Below, piece by piece: positions 17,317-26,785 of a stretch of DNA of 64,000 nucleotides. The DNA comes from Desertibaculum subflavum. Its GTDB lineage: Bacteria; Pseudomonadota; Alphaproteobacteria; Ferrovibrionales; Ferrovibrionaceae. A model generated the notes under the pieces. That model ran no database searches, was not told where the DNA came from, and was given only the letters and a program-made list of their open reading frames with translations. Where the stretch lies: contig QOZS01000001.1 of assembly GCA_003576705.1 (NCBI GenBank), positions 124,001-188,000 on the forward strand, in the 5' to 3' direction. Every line of letters begins with the position of its first letter. The first letter of the stretch is position 1. Made by a program: the position numbers and the translations under genes.

Positions 17317-17886
17317 TTGCAAGCGCTGATCGCGTTCGTGCGCGCTGCCGACGCCTGCACCACCACCGTCGGTCGTATCGTTCAGTGGTTCTCGGTCGGG
17401 ACTGTGCTGGTTTGCGCCGCTGTCGTGGTGCTGCGCTACGGCTTCAGCATCGGCTTCGTGTGGATGCAGGAGCTCTATGTCTGGATCCACGCCGCCGTGT
17501 TCATTCTCGGCGCCGGCTATGTCCTGATGCGCGACGGTCATGTCCGGGTCGACATCTTCTATGCGCAATGGCGTCCCAGGACCAAGGCGGCCGTTGAGCT
17601 TGTCTCCTCCATCGTCTTCCTGGTGCCCTGGCTGGCGCTGCTCGGCTGGACCACCTGGCCCTTCATGATCCTCTCCTGGGAGGGGCGGGAGCCTTCCGAC
17701 CAGCTCGGCGGCATGCCGGCGCTGTATCTGCTGAAGGCTTGCCTCATGCTGTTCGTCGTCTTCATGAGCTTGGCCATGCTGGCGGTGATGGCGCGCTGCA
17801 TTCTCGTGCTGCTCGGGCGCGAGGAGTTCCTGCACGGCAAGCGCGAGGAGCAAGTGGCGGAAATCCCGAGGCCTGGCTCATTGTGA
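17317..17886 (+). CDS. TRAP transporter small permease (DctQ)
   Basis: 189 residues from the TTG at 17317, chosen because GGGGGAGG lies at 17302-17309 and the protein begins directly with the amphipathic helix and first membrane span. Four membrane segments fit DctQ: about 24-42, 55-71, 92-115 and 140-165. The family motif WMQELYVWIHAAVFILGAGY is clear, with a following DGHVRVDIFY. It stabilises the large permease in the inner membrane. The stop overlaps the start of the large permease gene by four bases. Confidence 0.88.
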   Translation: MQALIAFVRAADACTTTVGRIVQWFSVGTVLVCAAVVVLRYGFSIGFVWMQELYVWIHAAVFILGAGYVLMRDGHVRVDIFYAQWRPRTKAAVELVSSIVFLVPWLALLGWTTWPFMILSWEGREPSDQLGGMPALYLLKACLMLFVVFMSLAMLAVMARCILVLLGREEFLHGKREEQVAEIPRPGSL

Positions 17887-19406
17887 CCCTGTTCGGCCTG
17901 ACCCCCGGCGACATCCTCGCCATCCTTCTGTTCGTCAGCGTGCTCGCCAGCCTGCTGGTGGGCTACCCCATCGCCTTCTCGCTGGCCGGATCGTCGATCC
18001 TCTTCGGCCTGGTCGGCAACGCCTTGGGCGTCTTCGACTGGTCGTTCATGAGCGCGCTGCCGCCGCGCTATCTCGGCATCATGCGGAACGAGGTGCTGGT
18101 CGCGGTGCCGCTCTTCGTGTTCATGGGATTCATACTTGAACGATCCGGCATCGCCGAAGACCTGCTCATCACCATGGGCCAACTGTTCGGCAAGCTGCGC
18201 GGCGGGCTCGGCATCTCGGTGGTGATCGTCGGCGCCATGCTGGCGGCCTCGACCGGCGTGGTCGGGGCGACCGTCGTCACTATGGGCCTGATCAGCCTGC
18301 CGGCGATGCTACGGGCCAAGTACGATCCGCGGTTGGCGACCGGCGTGATCTGCGCCTCGGCCACCTTGTCGCAGATCATTCCACCTTCGACGATCCTGAT
18401 CGTGCTCGGCGACCTGCTGGCCGGCGTCAACCAGCAGGCCCAGGCCAAGCTCGGGAACCTCGCGCCCGATCCGGTCTCGGTCGGCGATCTGTTCGCCGGG
18501 GCGCTGTTCCCAGGCCTCATTCTGGTCGGGCTCTACATGCTCTGGATGGTCTACAAGGCGGTGATGGAGCCGATGAGCTGCCCCGCCATCGCGCTCGTCG
18601 GCGAAGAGCTGCGCGGCCTGCCGCGCCGGGTGCTGCTCGCCATGGTGCCGCCCCTGCTGCTCATCGTCGCGGTGCTGGGCAGTATCCTCGGCGGCGTCGC
18701 CACCGCGACCGAGAGCGCATCGATCGGTGCGCTCGGTGCCGTGCTCCTGGCGGCGCTCAATCGGCGGCTCAGCCTCGATATGATCCGCCAGGCCAGCCAC
18801 AACACCATGATGACGGCGGGCCTCGTCTTCGTCATTGTGCTCGCGGCCTCGCTGTTCAGCCTGACCTTCCGCGGCCTCGGCGGCGAGCATCTGGTGGAGC
18901 AAGCGTTGACCAACACGCCGGGCGGCCGGGTCGGCGCGCTGCTCATCGTCATGGCCGTGATGTTTCTGCTCGGCTTCTTTCTCGATACCTTCGAGATCAT
19001 CCTGATTACCGTGCCGATCTGCGGCACGGCGCTGCTCCTGCTCGGCTACAACCCGGTCTGGCTCGGCGTGATGATCGGCATGAACCTGCAGACCAGCTTT
19101 CTCACGCCGCCCTTCGGCTACACGCTGTTCTATATGCGGGGCGTCGCCCCGGCTTCGGTAACGACGCCGCAGATCTGGTCCGGCGTCTTCCCGTGGATCA
19201 CCTTGCAGGTCATCGGCATGCTGATGCTGTGGTTCTATCCGCAGATCGCGACCTGGCTGCCCGAGTACATCTTCCGGGAGGAGAGCGCGATTGTCGCGCC
19301 GCAATCACTCGATCAGCATGGCGTGCCGAAGGAAGACGACCTCACCGTGCCGTTCGAGGATCCCAAGGGCGAGGGCGAATACGAACTGCCGGGAACCCTG
19401 AAATGA
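17883..19406 (+). CDS. TRAP transporter large permease (DctM)
   Basis: 507 residues from a GTG at 17883 that overlaps the DctQ stop (GTGA). Twelve or so membrane segments. Conserved DctM features include AVPLFVFMGFILERSG, STGVVGATVVTMGLISLP, SQIIPPSTILIVLGD, ATATESASIGALGA and LTPPFGYTLFYMRG. It carries the Na+-coupled import of the ligand delivered by a DctP protein. Longer than the usual 430 residues, mostly in the loop near residues 180-240 and a charged C-terminal tail of about 45 residues. Nearest DctP on the same strand is at 19806; the divergent one is at 15940. Confidence 0.92.
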   Translation: MTLFGLTPGDILAILLFVSVLASLLVGYPIAFSLAGSSILFGLVGNALGVFDWSFMSALPPRYLGIMRNEVLVAVPLFVFMGFILERSGIAEDLLITMGQLFGKLRGGLGISVVIVGAMLAASTGVVGATVVTMGLISLPAMLRAKYDPRLATGVICASATLSQIIPPSTILIVLGDLLAGVNQQAQAKLGNLAPDPVSVGDLFAGALFPGLILVGLYMLWMVYKAVMEPMSCPAIALVGEELRGLPRRVLLAMVPPLLLIVAVLGSILGGVATATESASIGALGAVLLAALNRRLSLDMIRQASHNTMMTAGLVFVIVLAASLFSLTFRGLGGEHLVEQALTNTPGGRVGALLIVMAVMFLLGFFLDTFEIILITVPICGTALLLLGYNPVWLGVMIGMNLQTSFLTPPFGYTLFYMRGVAPASVTTPQIWSGVFPWITLQVIGMLMLWFYPQIATWLPEYIFREESAIVAPQSLDQHGVPKEDDLTVPFEDPKGEGEYELPGTLK

Positions 19407-19624
19407 CGCAGCTCGGCGTCGACGCGATCGTTGCGGTGGTCGCGCTTGTGATCTGGGCGATCACGTTCCTGCCCGTGCGGCGCGCGGTCCGGCGGCTGGT
19501 GGGCGAGGATGGGCGCAGCGGCAGTCCGATGGCGGCGGAAGCCGTCATGCTGGTCCATCTGGCGACGCTGGTCGTGGCAATGATCGCCGCGCTCGATTTC
19601 GGCCTCGAACTCTGGCTGCACTGA
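19403..19624 (+). CDS. Small two-span membrane protein coupled to dctM
   Basis: 73 residues. Start ATG at 19403 overlaps the dctM stop (ATGA), so it is very likely translated with it. Two hydrophobic segments are visible, about residues 7-25 (DAIVAVVALVIWAITFLP) and 46-66, joined by an arginine-rich loop (RRAVRRLVGEDGR). I recognise no family. Such an extra gene is not part of the standard P-Q-M set; it could be an accessory subunit or stabiliser of the permease. Confidence 0.75.
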   Translation: MTQLGVDAIVAVVALVIWAITFLPVRRAVRRLVGEDGRSGSPMAAEAVMLVHLATLVVAMIAALDFGLELWLH

Positions 19625-19805
19625 TAACGCACCGTCATCCGGGCGGCGTCGGCGCCGCGCGACTTCTTAACCATTCTCCATCGATTGCCGGGCGACCAAG
19701 GCAGGGCTTGCTCCGACAAACCTTTACGGCTAAGTGGCGCTACAAAGTCCGGCGCGGGAGGCGTGCCCGGACCGCAACACCGCGCGGAGCGGAGGAGACA
19801 GTAGA

Positions 19806-20909
19806 ATGCAACGACGCAAATTTCTGAAAGGTGCCGGCGTGGGGGCGATCGGCGCCGGGGCGGCAACGTTCGCCGCGCCCGCCATCGCCCAGTCGATGCC
19901 GGAAGTGAAGTGGCGCTGCGCCTCGAGCTTCCCGAAGAGCCTCGACACCATCTTCGGTGCCGGCGAGATCATGACCAAGGCCTTGGCCGAGGCCACAGAC
20001 AACAAGTTCCAGATCCGCATCTATGCCGGCGGCGAGATCGTGCCGGGCCTGCAGGTCGCCGACGCGGTGCAGGCCGGCACCGTCGAATGCGGCCATACCG
20101 CCTCCTACTACTATATCGGCAAGGACCCCACCTTCGCCTTCGACACGGCGGTGCCGTTCGGCCTCAATGCCCGCCAGCAGGACGCCTGGATGATACATGG
20201 TGGCGGCCGTCAGCTGATGAACGAGTTCTTCAAGGACTACAACATCCACGCGATCACCTGCGGCAATACGGGCGCCCAGATGGGCGGCTGGTTCCGCAAG
20301 GAGATCAAGTCGGTCGACGACCTGAAGGGCCTGAAGTTCCGCATCGGCGGCTTCGCCGGCCAGGTGCTCACCAAGCTCGGCGTCGTGCCGCAGCAGCTCG
20401 CCGGCGGCGACATCTATCCGGCGCTGGAGAAGGGCACGATCGATGCGGCCGAGTGGGTCGGCCCCTATGACGATCAGAAGCTCGGCTTCAACAAGGTGGC
20501 GCAGAACTACCTTTATCCGGGCTGGTGGGAAGGCGGGCCGCAGCTCTCCACCTTCGTCAACACCGCGAAGTGGGCCGAACTGCCGAAGGCCTATCAGGCG
20601 GCGCTGGAGAATGCCTGCGCCAAGGCGCATACCTGGATGGTCGCCAAGTACGATGCGCAGAACCCGAAGGCGCTGCGCGAGCTGGTCGGTGCCGGCACCA
20701 AGCTGGCGCCGTTCCCGACCGCGGTAATGGAAGCCTGCTACGCTGCGGCAGTCGAGCTCTACACGGAAACCGCGGCCAAGAACCCGAAGTTCAAGAAGGT
20801 CTACGATTCCTGGAAGGCGTTCCGGAACGAACAGGTGCTGTGGTTCCGGGTCGCCGAGAATACGTTCGACAACTTCATGGCGCGTACGTCGGCCCAGAAC
20901 AAGCTCTGA
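19806..20909 (+). CDS. TRAP transporter substrate-binding protein (TakP/FcbT1-like)
   Basis: 367 residues. The N-terminus QRRKFLKGAGVGAIGAG is a twin-arginine signal with cleavage after AIAQ. Body features are IRIYAGGEIVPGLQ, GHTASYYYIGKDPTFAFDTAVPFG, EIKSVDDLKGLKFRIGG and GTIDAAEWVGPYDDQKLGF. The last is very like TakP, the 2-oxoacid binding protein of Rhodobacter. Together with the large permease at 20976 and small permease at 22723, on the opposite strand beyond a terminator, it probably forms the second TRAP system. It could also serve the upstream same-strand Q-M pair. Confidence 0.9.
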   Translation: MQRRKFLKGAGVGAIGAGAATFAAPAIAQSMPEVKWRCASSFPKSLDTIFGAGEIMTKALAEATDNKFQIRIYAGGEIVPGLQVADAVQAGTVECGHTASYYYIGKDPTFAFDTAVPFGLNARQQDAWMIHGGGRQLMNEFFKDYNIHAITCGNTGAQMGGWFRKEIKSVDDLKGLKFRIGGFAGQVLTKLGVVPQQLAGGDIYPALEKGTIDAAEWVGPYDDQKLGFNKVAQNYLYPGWWEGGPQLSTFVNTAKWAELPKAYQAALENACAKAHTWMVAKYDAQNPKALRELVGAGTKLAPFPTAVMEACYAAAVELYTETAAKNPKFKKVYDSWKAFRNEQVLWFRVAENTFDNFMARTSAQNKL

Positions 20910-20930
20910 GCCCAGGCACAGCCGGCTGCG

Positions 20931-20960
20931 AGGGCCCGCCGCAAGGCGGGCCCTTTCTTC
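20931..20960. terminator. Strong bidirectional-position terminator between convergent TRAP genes
   Basis: Perfect 10-bp stem AGGGCCCGCC/GGCGGGCCCT with a GCAA tetraloop, followed on the plus strand by TTTCTTCTT. It ends the binding-protein gene and also separates it from the convergent large permease gene that stops at 20976. Confidence 0.9.
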
Positions 20961-20975
20961 TTGCGCGGCTTCTTC

Positions 20976-22703
20976 CTACTTGAACTGCACCGGGGGCGGT
21001 GGCGGCTCGTCCGAGAGGCCGCCCGGCATCGGCAGCTCGATCTTGACCTTGGAGGGATCGATCTTGGGGCCGCTGTCGAGACCGGCGGTGACCAGTCCCG
21101 GGAAGGCGATCACGATCGCCACCATGATCACCTGGATCACCACGAAGGGCACCGCGCCCCAATAGATCTGCGCCGTGCTGACGCCGTCGATCATGCGTCC
21201 GCTCGGCTTGTCGAAATAGGGTTTATCTGCCGCGACGCTGCGCAGGTAGAACAGCGCGAAGCCGAACGGCGGATGCATGAACGACGTCTGCATGTTGACG
21301 CCGAGCAGCACGCCGAACCAGATCAGGTCGATGCCGAGCTTGGCGGCGACGGGACCGAGCAGCGGCACGATGATGAAGGCGAGCTCGAAGAAATCGAGGA
21401 AGAAGGCGAGCACGAAGACCAGGATGTTGACGACGATCAGGAATCCGACCTCGCCGCCCGGCAGCCCCAGCAGCAGGTGCTCCACCCAGATGTCGCCGTT
21501 CACGCCATAGAAAGTCAGGCTGAAGACGCGGGCGCCGATCAGGATGAAGATGACGAAGCAGGACAGCTTCGCCGTCGAGTTCATCGCCTGGCGCAGCAGG
21601 TCGAAATTGAGCCGCCGATAGGCCATTGCCAGGATAAGCGCGCCCGTCGCCCCCATGGCGCCGCCCTCGGTCGGCGTCGCAACGCCGATGAAGATGGTGC
21701 CCAGCACGAGGAAGATCAGGGCCAGCGGCGGCATCATGACGATGACCACCTGCTGGCCGATGCGGCTGAGCAGGCCGAGGTTGAGGAGGCGGTTCGCCTG
21801 CGCCAGCACATAGGCGACGAGGCCGACAAAGGCAGCCGCCCATATGCCGTGCCAGTCCACCAGGTGGCTGAGCGCCAGGCCGCCGGCAATGCAGGCGGCG
21901 ACCAGGACGCCGAGCGAGGTGTAGCCGGCGCTGCCGTCGTCCTCGCGAATGGTGCGGGCCTCGAGCGGCAGGGCCGGCGCGCTGGAGGGCTTCAGAACGG
22001 TTCGGCCGAGCACATAGCCGAGGTAGAGGGCGGTCAGCACCAGGCCGGGCAGCAGGGCGCCCTGGTACATGTCGCCGACCGACTTGCCGAGCTGGTCGGC
22101 GAGCACGATCAGCACCAGGCTCGGCGGGATGATCTGGGCGAGCGTGCCCGAGGCGGCGATGACGCCCGAGGCAAGCTGCCGGTCGTAGCCGTAGCGCAGC
22201 ATGATCGGCAGCGAGATCAGGCCCATGGAGATGACCGAAGCCGCCACGACGCCGGTCGTGGCCGCGAGCAGCGCGCCGACCAGTACCACCGCATAGGCGA
22301 GGCCGCCCGGCAGCGGACCGAACAGCTGGCCCACGGTGTCCAGCAGATCCTCCGCCATGCCGCTGCGCTCGAGGATCAGCCCCATGAAGGTGAAGAACGG
22401 CACCGCCAGCAAGGTGTCGTTCTCCATGATGCCGAACAGCCGGTTCGGCAGCGCCTGGAACAGTGCGGGCTGCAACAGGCCGAGCTCAATGCCGATGATG
22501 CCGAACAGCAGGCCGCAGGCGGCGAGCGAGAATGCCACCGGATAGCCGAGCAGCAGGAACACCACCATCGAGGCGAACATGATCGGCGCCATCTCGGCGC
22601 GCAGGAACCCGGCGAGAGCGCCGTCCGAGTTGAAGATGGCGGTGCCCATGACGAGGGCGAAGGCCGCCAGAAGGGCGAAGAAGGCGCCCCGGCCGAAGCT
22701 CAT
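20976..22703 (-). CDS. TRAP transporter large permease (DctM), long form
   Basis: 575 residues from the ATG at 22703; an earlier in-frame start overlaps the upstream gene. Many membrane spans. Features include AVPFFTFMGLILERSG, TTGVVAASVISMGLISLP, AQIIPPSLVLIVLADQLG, GVATPTEGGAMGATGA, and FMHPPFGFALFYLR. The N-terminus carries an extra hydrophobic segment and the middle has a long insert with two more spans near residues 240-300, as in the FcbT3/mannitol subgroup. The C-terminal tail is proline-rich. It lies 19 bases after the small permease gene. Confidence 0.92.
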   Translation of the reverse strand: MSFGRGAFFALLAAFALVMGTAIFNSDGALAGFLRAEMAPIMFASMVVFLLLGYPVAFSLAACGLLFGIIGIELGLLQPALFQALPNRLFGIMENDTLLAVPFFTFMGLILERSGMAEDLLDTVGQLFGPLPGGLAYAVVLVGALLAATTGVVAASVISMGLISLPIMLRYGYDRQLASGVIAASGTLAQIIPPSLVLIVLADQLGKSVGDMYQGALLPGLVLTALYLGYVLGRTVLKPSSAPALPLEARTIREDDGSAGYTSLGVLVAACIAGGLALSHLVDWHGIWAAAFVGLVAYVLAQANRLLNLGLLSRIGQQVVIVMMPPLALIFLVLGTIFIGVATPTEGGAMGATGALILAMAYRRLNFDLLRQAMNSTAKLSCFVIFILIGARVFSLTFYGVNGDIWVEHLLLGLPGGEVGFLIVVNILVFVLAFFLDFFELAFIIVPLLGPVAAKLGIDLIWFGVLLGVNMQTSFMHPPFGFALFYLRSVAADKPYFDKPSGRMIDGVSTAQIYWGAVPFVVIQVIMVAIVIAFPGLVTAGLDSGPKIDPSKVKIELPMPGGLSDEPPPPPVQFK

Positions 22704-22722
22704 TCTCTTTCCCCCGGATTTC

Positions 22723-23262
22723 TCAGTGCGGTCCCGATTTCTCGCCATGCGGGTCGGGAATCAGGCCGCGCATCACGGCCACCCGTTTGACCAGCTCCGA
22801 CAGCCCCTGCGCCAGCAGCAGGCCGAAGCCGACGATCATCATCAGTTTCACCGGCCAGCGGATCAGGCCGCCGGCATTGCTCGACATCTCGCCGGTGACG
22901 AAGGCGTCCAGGAAATAGGGCCAACTCTCGTAGAGCATGATCACGCAGAGCGGGAGCAGGAAGAGAACCTGGCCGACCACCTCGATCCAATTGCGCGTGC
23001 CGCGGTCGAGATGCGAATTCACGATGTCGATGCGGATATGCTCATTGTTCAGCAGCACATATCCGGCGCAGCCCATGAAGATGGCGCTGAACAGGTACCA
23101 CTGCAGTTCCAGCCAGGCATTGGAGCTGGAATCGAATACCTTGCGGATGACGGCATTGGTCGAACTGACCAGGACAACCACCAGGACCAGCCAGTAAATC
23201 AGCCGTCCGACGCGTCCGTTCACTTCATCTACAAAACGGGACGCGGACAATAGCAGCCCCAT
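22723..23262 (-). CDS. TRAP transporter small permease (DctQ)
   Basis: 179 residues from the ATG at 23262, which has GGAGG seven bases upstream; a TTG five codons earlier is less likely. Four membrane segments, with the conserved stretch LELQWYLFSAIFMGCAGYVL and EHIRIDIVNSHL. It would anchor the large permease encoded 19 bases downstream. Together with the Tat-exported binding protein on the opposite strand it makes a complete TRAP set. Confidence 0.9.
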   Translation of the reverse strand: MGLLLSASRFVDEVNGRVGRLIYWLVLVVVLVSSTNAVIRKVFDSSSNAWLELQWYLFSAIFMGCAGYVLLNNEHIRIDIVNSHLDRGTRNWIEVVGQVLFLLPLCVIMLYESWPYFLDAFVTGEMSSNAGGLIRWPVKLMMIVGFGLLLAQGLSELVKRVAVMRGLIPDPHGEKSGPH

Positions 23263-23391
23263 GGGAGCGCCTCCCAACCCAACGATTGTTGCCGGATTTC
23301 CCAGACGATGTCGGCGCGCAACCTAGTCGGGGCCGGCGCTCTCGGCAATCCGCTTCGGGCTGGTCGAACGGAGGCCGGTAGGGCCGTCGGC

Positions 23392-24138
23392 TCAGGCGGC
23401 GGCGCGGGCCGGGGTCGGGGTATCGAACGGTCGCCAGCCGTCGGGCCCGAGCCGCTCCAGCGGCCGGAACTTGGCCTTGTAGGCCATCTTGCGGCTCTCG
23501 GCGATCCAGTAGCCGAGATAGACGTAGCCGAACTGGCGCTCCTGCGCCGCCGACACATGCCAGAGGATGATGAAGGTACCGGGGCTCAGATGGGCGAAAT
23601 CGGGATCGAAGAAGCTGTAGACCAGCGAGAAGCCGTCGCGCATGCGGTCGGTCAGGCAGATCGCGTAGAGCTGGCCGTCATCGCGCCGGAACTCGGCCAA
23701 CACGCTGTCGACGGGGGTCTCTTCGATCATCGCCCGGTAATCGGCAAAGTCCATGTCGGCCATGCCGCCGCCGGCATGGCGCGCCTCCAGATAGCGCCGG
23801 AACAGGGCGAAATGCTCGCGCGTCGCGATCGCCGGCACCAGGCGCACGGTCATGCCCTCATGCCGTTTCAGGACGCGACGGTGGGGACGGCTGGTGGCGA
23901 AGTCGGGCACTGGGATGCGCACCGGCACGCAGGCATTGCAACCCTCGCAGGCCGGGCGATAGGCGAGGTCCTGGCTGCGGCGGAACCCGGCCTGGCTCAG
24001 CGCCTCGTGCAGCCGGTCGGGGTCTTCGCCGGCAAGTAAGGTTACGACCTTGCGCTCCAGCCGGTCGGGCAAGTAGGGGCACGGCGTCGGCGGTGTCGCG
24101 AAGAAGTGCCGCAGCGGAATTTGTACGCGTTGCTTCAC
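23392..24138 (-). CDS. bpt: Aspartate/glutamate leucyltransferase (Bpt)
   Basis: 248 residues from the GTG at 24138, chosen because GGAGG sits seven bases upstream; a GTG two codons earlier is too close to that site. The protein moves leucine from Leu-tRNA onto N-terminal acidic residues, creating N-degrons for ClpS-ClpAP. The N-terminal cysteine pair motif CEGCNACVPVRIPV is at about residue 65 and the C-terminal half carries the GNAT-like core with YSFFDPDF and YLGYWIAESRKMAYKAKFRP. Both halves match the ATE1/Bpt family at usual length. clpS and clpA are not in the window. Confidence 0.93.
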   Translation of the reverse strand: MKQRVQIPLRHFFATPPTPCPYLPDRLERKVVTLLAGEDPDRLHEALSQAGFRRSQDLAYRPACEGCNACVPVRIPVPDFATSRPHRRVLKRHEGMTVRLVPAIATREHFALFRRYLEARHAGGGMADMDFADYRAMIEETPVDSVLAEFRRDDGQLYAICLTDRMRDGFSLVYSFFDPDFAHLSPGTFIILWHVSAAQERQFGYVYLGYWIAESRKMAYKAKFRPLERLGPDGWRPFDTPTPARAAA

Positions 24139-24225
24139 CCGCACGCCTCCCCGTGCCGCAGGGATCCCACCCGGGCGAAGACTAGCCTGATTTGGGCCGG
24201 CCGTGAACCGCCGCGAATCGAAGCC

Positions 24226-25845
24226 TCATGCGGCCTCGAAATGGCCGAAATCCCAGCCTTTTCCGGGGGCGGCGGCCAGAAGCTCGCGGGTATAGGCATG
24301 GGCGGGATTGCTGAACACCTGGGCCACCGGACCGTACTCCACCACCTTGCCCTTCTGCATCACCGCGATGGTTTCGCAGACCTGCGCGGCGACCCGCAGA
24401 TCGTGGGTGATGAACAGCATGGCGAGCTTCAGCTTCTCGCGGATGTCGTCCAGCAGGTTCAGCACCTGGGCCTGGACCGAGACGTCGAGCGCGGAGACCG
24501 CCTCGTCGGCGATCAGCAGCTCGGGCTCCATGGCCAGCGCCCGGGCGATGCAGATGCGCTGGCGCTGGCCGCCGGAGAACTGGTGGGGGTAGCGGTCGAG
24601 CGAATTGACATCGAGCCTGACCAGGTTGAACAGGTCGCGGGCGCGCGCCAGCGCCGCCTCGCGACCGAGGCCATAGTTCATCGGCCCTTCGATCACGCTG
24701 TCGCCCACCGTGCGCCGCGGATTGAGCGAGCGGTAAGGATCCTGGAACACGATCTGGATGCGGCGGCGGTGCTTGCGCAGCAGGCGGCTCGCCAGCGTCC
24801 CCACCTCGTCGGGCCCGAGAAACACCTTGCCACCGGTCGGGTCGATCAGCCGGGCGATGCAGCGGGCGACCGTCGACTTGCCGGAGCCGCTCTCGCCGAC
24901 GATGCCGAGTGCTTCGCCCCGGCGGATCTCGATCTCCACATTGTCTGCAGCATGCACCGGCCGCGCCTTCTGGAAGAAGCTGCCGCCGCCATAGATCTTG
25001 GAGAGCTTCTCGGTGCGCAGCACGATCTGTGCTGCGGCGTCGCGGTCGCGGTGCTTCGGCACCATGCTCGGCACCGAGGCGATCAGCATGCGGGAATAGG
25101 GATGCGTCGGCCGGCGCAGCAGTCCTTCGGTCGGGCCCATCTCCACCAGGTCGCCGAGGCGCAGCACGGCGACGCGGTCGGCGATCTCCGACACCACGCC
25201 GAAATCGTGGGTGATGAACAGCACGCCCATGCCACGCTCGCGCTGCAGGTCGCGGATCAGCTCCAGGATCTGCGCCTGCGTGGTCACGTCGAGCGCCGTG
25301 GTGGGCTCGTCGGCGATCAGGAGGGCCGGCTCCAGGATCAGCGCCATGGCGATCATGATGCGCTGGCGCTGCCCGCCGGAGAGCTGATGCGGGTAGCTCG
25401 CATAGAGCCGCTCCGGATCGGGCATGCGCACCCGTTCCAGCATGGCGACGATTTTCTGCTTGCGTGTCGGCGCGTCGAGGCGGGTATGGGTGCGCAGCAC
25501 CTCGTCGATCTGGTCGCCGCAGGTCATGACCGGGTTCAGCGCGGTCATCGGCTCCTGGAAGATCATCGACATGCGGGTGCAGCGCAGGTCGCGCAGCCGC
25601 GCCTCGTCGACCAGGCGCAGGTCCTCGCCGTCCAGCAGGATCTCGCCGGCGGTCACCTTGAGCGCCGGTGGCAACAGGCCCATCACCGCCTGCGCGATCA
25701 CCGACTTGCCCGAGCCCGATTCACCGACCAGGCAGACGATCTCGCCCGGATCGACCTTGAGGTTCACGCTCTCGACGGCATGGCGCCGGTCGCCGCCGCG
25801 CGGCAGCGCGATGGCGAGGTTGCGAAGCTCGAGGACCGCCCGCAT
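24226..25845 (-). CDS. Peptide ABC transporter ATPase, fused DppD-DppF form
   Basis: 539 residues with two complete ABC domains in one chain. Walker A GESGSGKS is at 41-48 and again in the second half ([13 protein letters not shown]), with signatures LSGGQRQR and FSGGQRQR and Walker B sequences [12 protein letters not shown] and [12 protein letters not shown]. The first domain resembles DppD/OppD and the second DppF/OppF. It powers the peptide-type importer of the operon. The start lies one base after the permease stop. Confidence 0.93.
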   Translation of the reverse strand: MRAVLELRNLAIALPRGGDRRHAVESVNLKVDPGEIVCLVGESGSGKSVIAQAVMGLLPPALKVTAGEILLDGEDLRLVDEARLRDLRCTRMSMIFQEPMTALNPVMTCGDQIDEVLRTHTRLDAPTRKQKIVAMLERVRMPDPERLYASYPHQLSGGQRQRIMIAMALILEPALLIADEPTTALDVTTQAQILELIRDLQRERGMGVLFITHDFGVVSEIADRVAVLRLGDLVEMGPTEGLLRRPTHPYSRMLIASVPSMVPKHRDRDAAAQIVLRTEKLSKIYGGGSFFQKARPVHAADNVEIEIRRGEALGIVGESGSGKSTVARCIARLIDPTGGKVFLGPDEVGTLASRLLRKHRRRIQIVFQDPYRSLNPRRTVGDSVIEGPMNYGLGREAALARARDLFNLVRLDVNSLDRYPHQFSGGQRQRICIARALAMEPELLIADEAVSALDVSVQAQVLNLLDDIREKLKLAMLFITHDLRVAAQVCETIAVMQKGKVVEYGPVAQVFSNPAHAYTRELLAAAPGKGWDFGHFEAA

Positions 25846-25846
25846 G

Positions 25847-26785
25847 TCAGATCCGCTTGCCGAGGCGGGGGTCCAGGCTGTCGCGCAGGCCGTCGCCCAG
25901 GATGTTCACCGCCAGCACCGTCACCGCCAGGAACAGGCCGGGGAACATGATCATGTGCGGGTGGATGCGAAAATAGCTGCGGCCCTCGGCCATGATGTTG
26001 CCCCAGGTCGGCACGTCGGGCGGGATGCCGATGCCGAGGAAGGACAGGATCGCTTCGACCAGCATGGCCGAGGCGCAGATGAAGGTGCCCTGCACGATCA
26101 GCGGTGCGAGCGTGTTCGGCAGGATGTGCCGGATCAGGATCAGCGGCGTCGACGTGCCGACGGAGATCGCGGCCTCGACATAGGGCTCCTCGCGGATCGA
26201 CAGCACGACCGAGCGCACGAGCCGTACGACGCGTGGGATTTCCGGCACCACGATGGCGAAGATCACGGTCACGAGGCCGGCGCCCCAGAGCGAGACAAGG
26301 CCGATGGCGAGCAGGATCGCCGGTATGGCCATCATGCCGTCCATGAAACGCATGACGATGCCGTCGAGCCAGCGGATGTAGCCGGAGACGAGCCCTATCG
26401 TAAGCCCGATGGCGATACTGATCACCGCCACCGCGATGCCGACGATCAGCGAGACGCGGGCGCCGTAGAGCACGCGGCTGTAGATGTCGCGGCCCAGGCT
26501 GTCGGTACCCATCCAGAACTTGCGCGGCGCCATCTCGCCGGAAGCCTGCATGACGTTGCGCTCGATGCCGGGCTTGACGTTGCGCACGACCGGATTGATC
26601 GCCTTGGGGTCGACGGTGCCGAGCAGGGGCGCGGCGAGGCCGATCAGCATCATCAAGGCGACGATCACGGCGCCGATGGCGACGCTCTGGTTCTTCGCGA
26701 CCCGGGAAAGCAAGCCCTGCTTGCGCGCGGCCGCGGCCGTCGCGGCGACGTCGATCTCGACCTGGTCTTCAACGCGGGCGGTCAA
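25847..26785 (-). CDS. Peptide ABC transporter permease (DppC type)
   Basis: 312 residues from a TTG at 26785 that overlaps the upstream stop (TTGA), with GAGG eight bases before it. The N-terminal cytoplasmic extension of OppC-type permeases is followed by a membrane segment near residues 35-55, a long periplasmic loop with KFWMGTDSLGRDIYSRVLYGARVSL, and further spans. The EAA loop reads EEPYVEAAISVGTST. It pairs with DppB to form the channel. Confidence 0.93.
   Translation of the reverse strand: MTARVEDQVEIDVAATAAAARKQGLLSRVAKNQSVAIGAVIVALMMLIGLAAPLLGTVDPKAINPVVRNVKPGIERNVMQASGEMAPRKFWMGTDSLGRDIYSRVLYGARVSLIVGIAVAVISIAIGLTIGLVSGYIRWLDGIVMRFMDGMMAIPAILLAIGLVSLWGAGLVTVIFAIVVPEIPRVVRLVRSVVLSIREEPYVEAAISVGTSTPLILIRHILPNTLAPLIVQGTFICASAMLVEAILSFLGIGIPPDVPTWGNIMAEGRSYFRIHPHMIMFPGLFLAVTVLAVNILGDGLRDSLDPRLGKRI

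Noticed and set aside
24226..25845. Fused DppD-DppF as a recent frameshift fusion
   Set aside because: Two-domain peptide-transporter ATPases are common in proteobacteria; both halves are intact and continuous.
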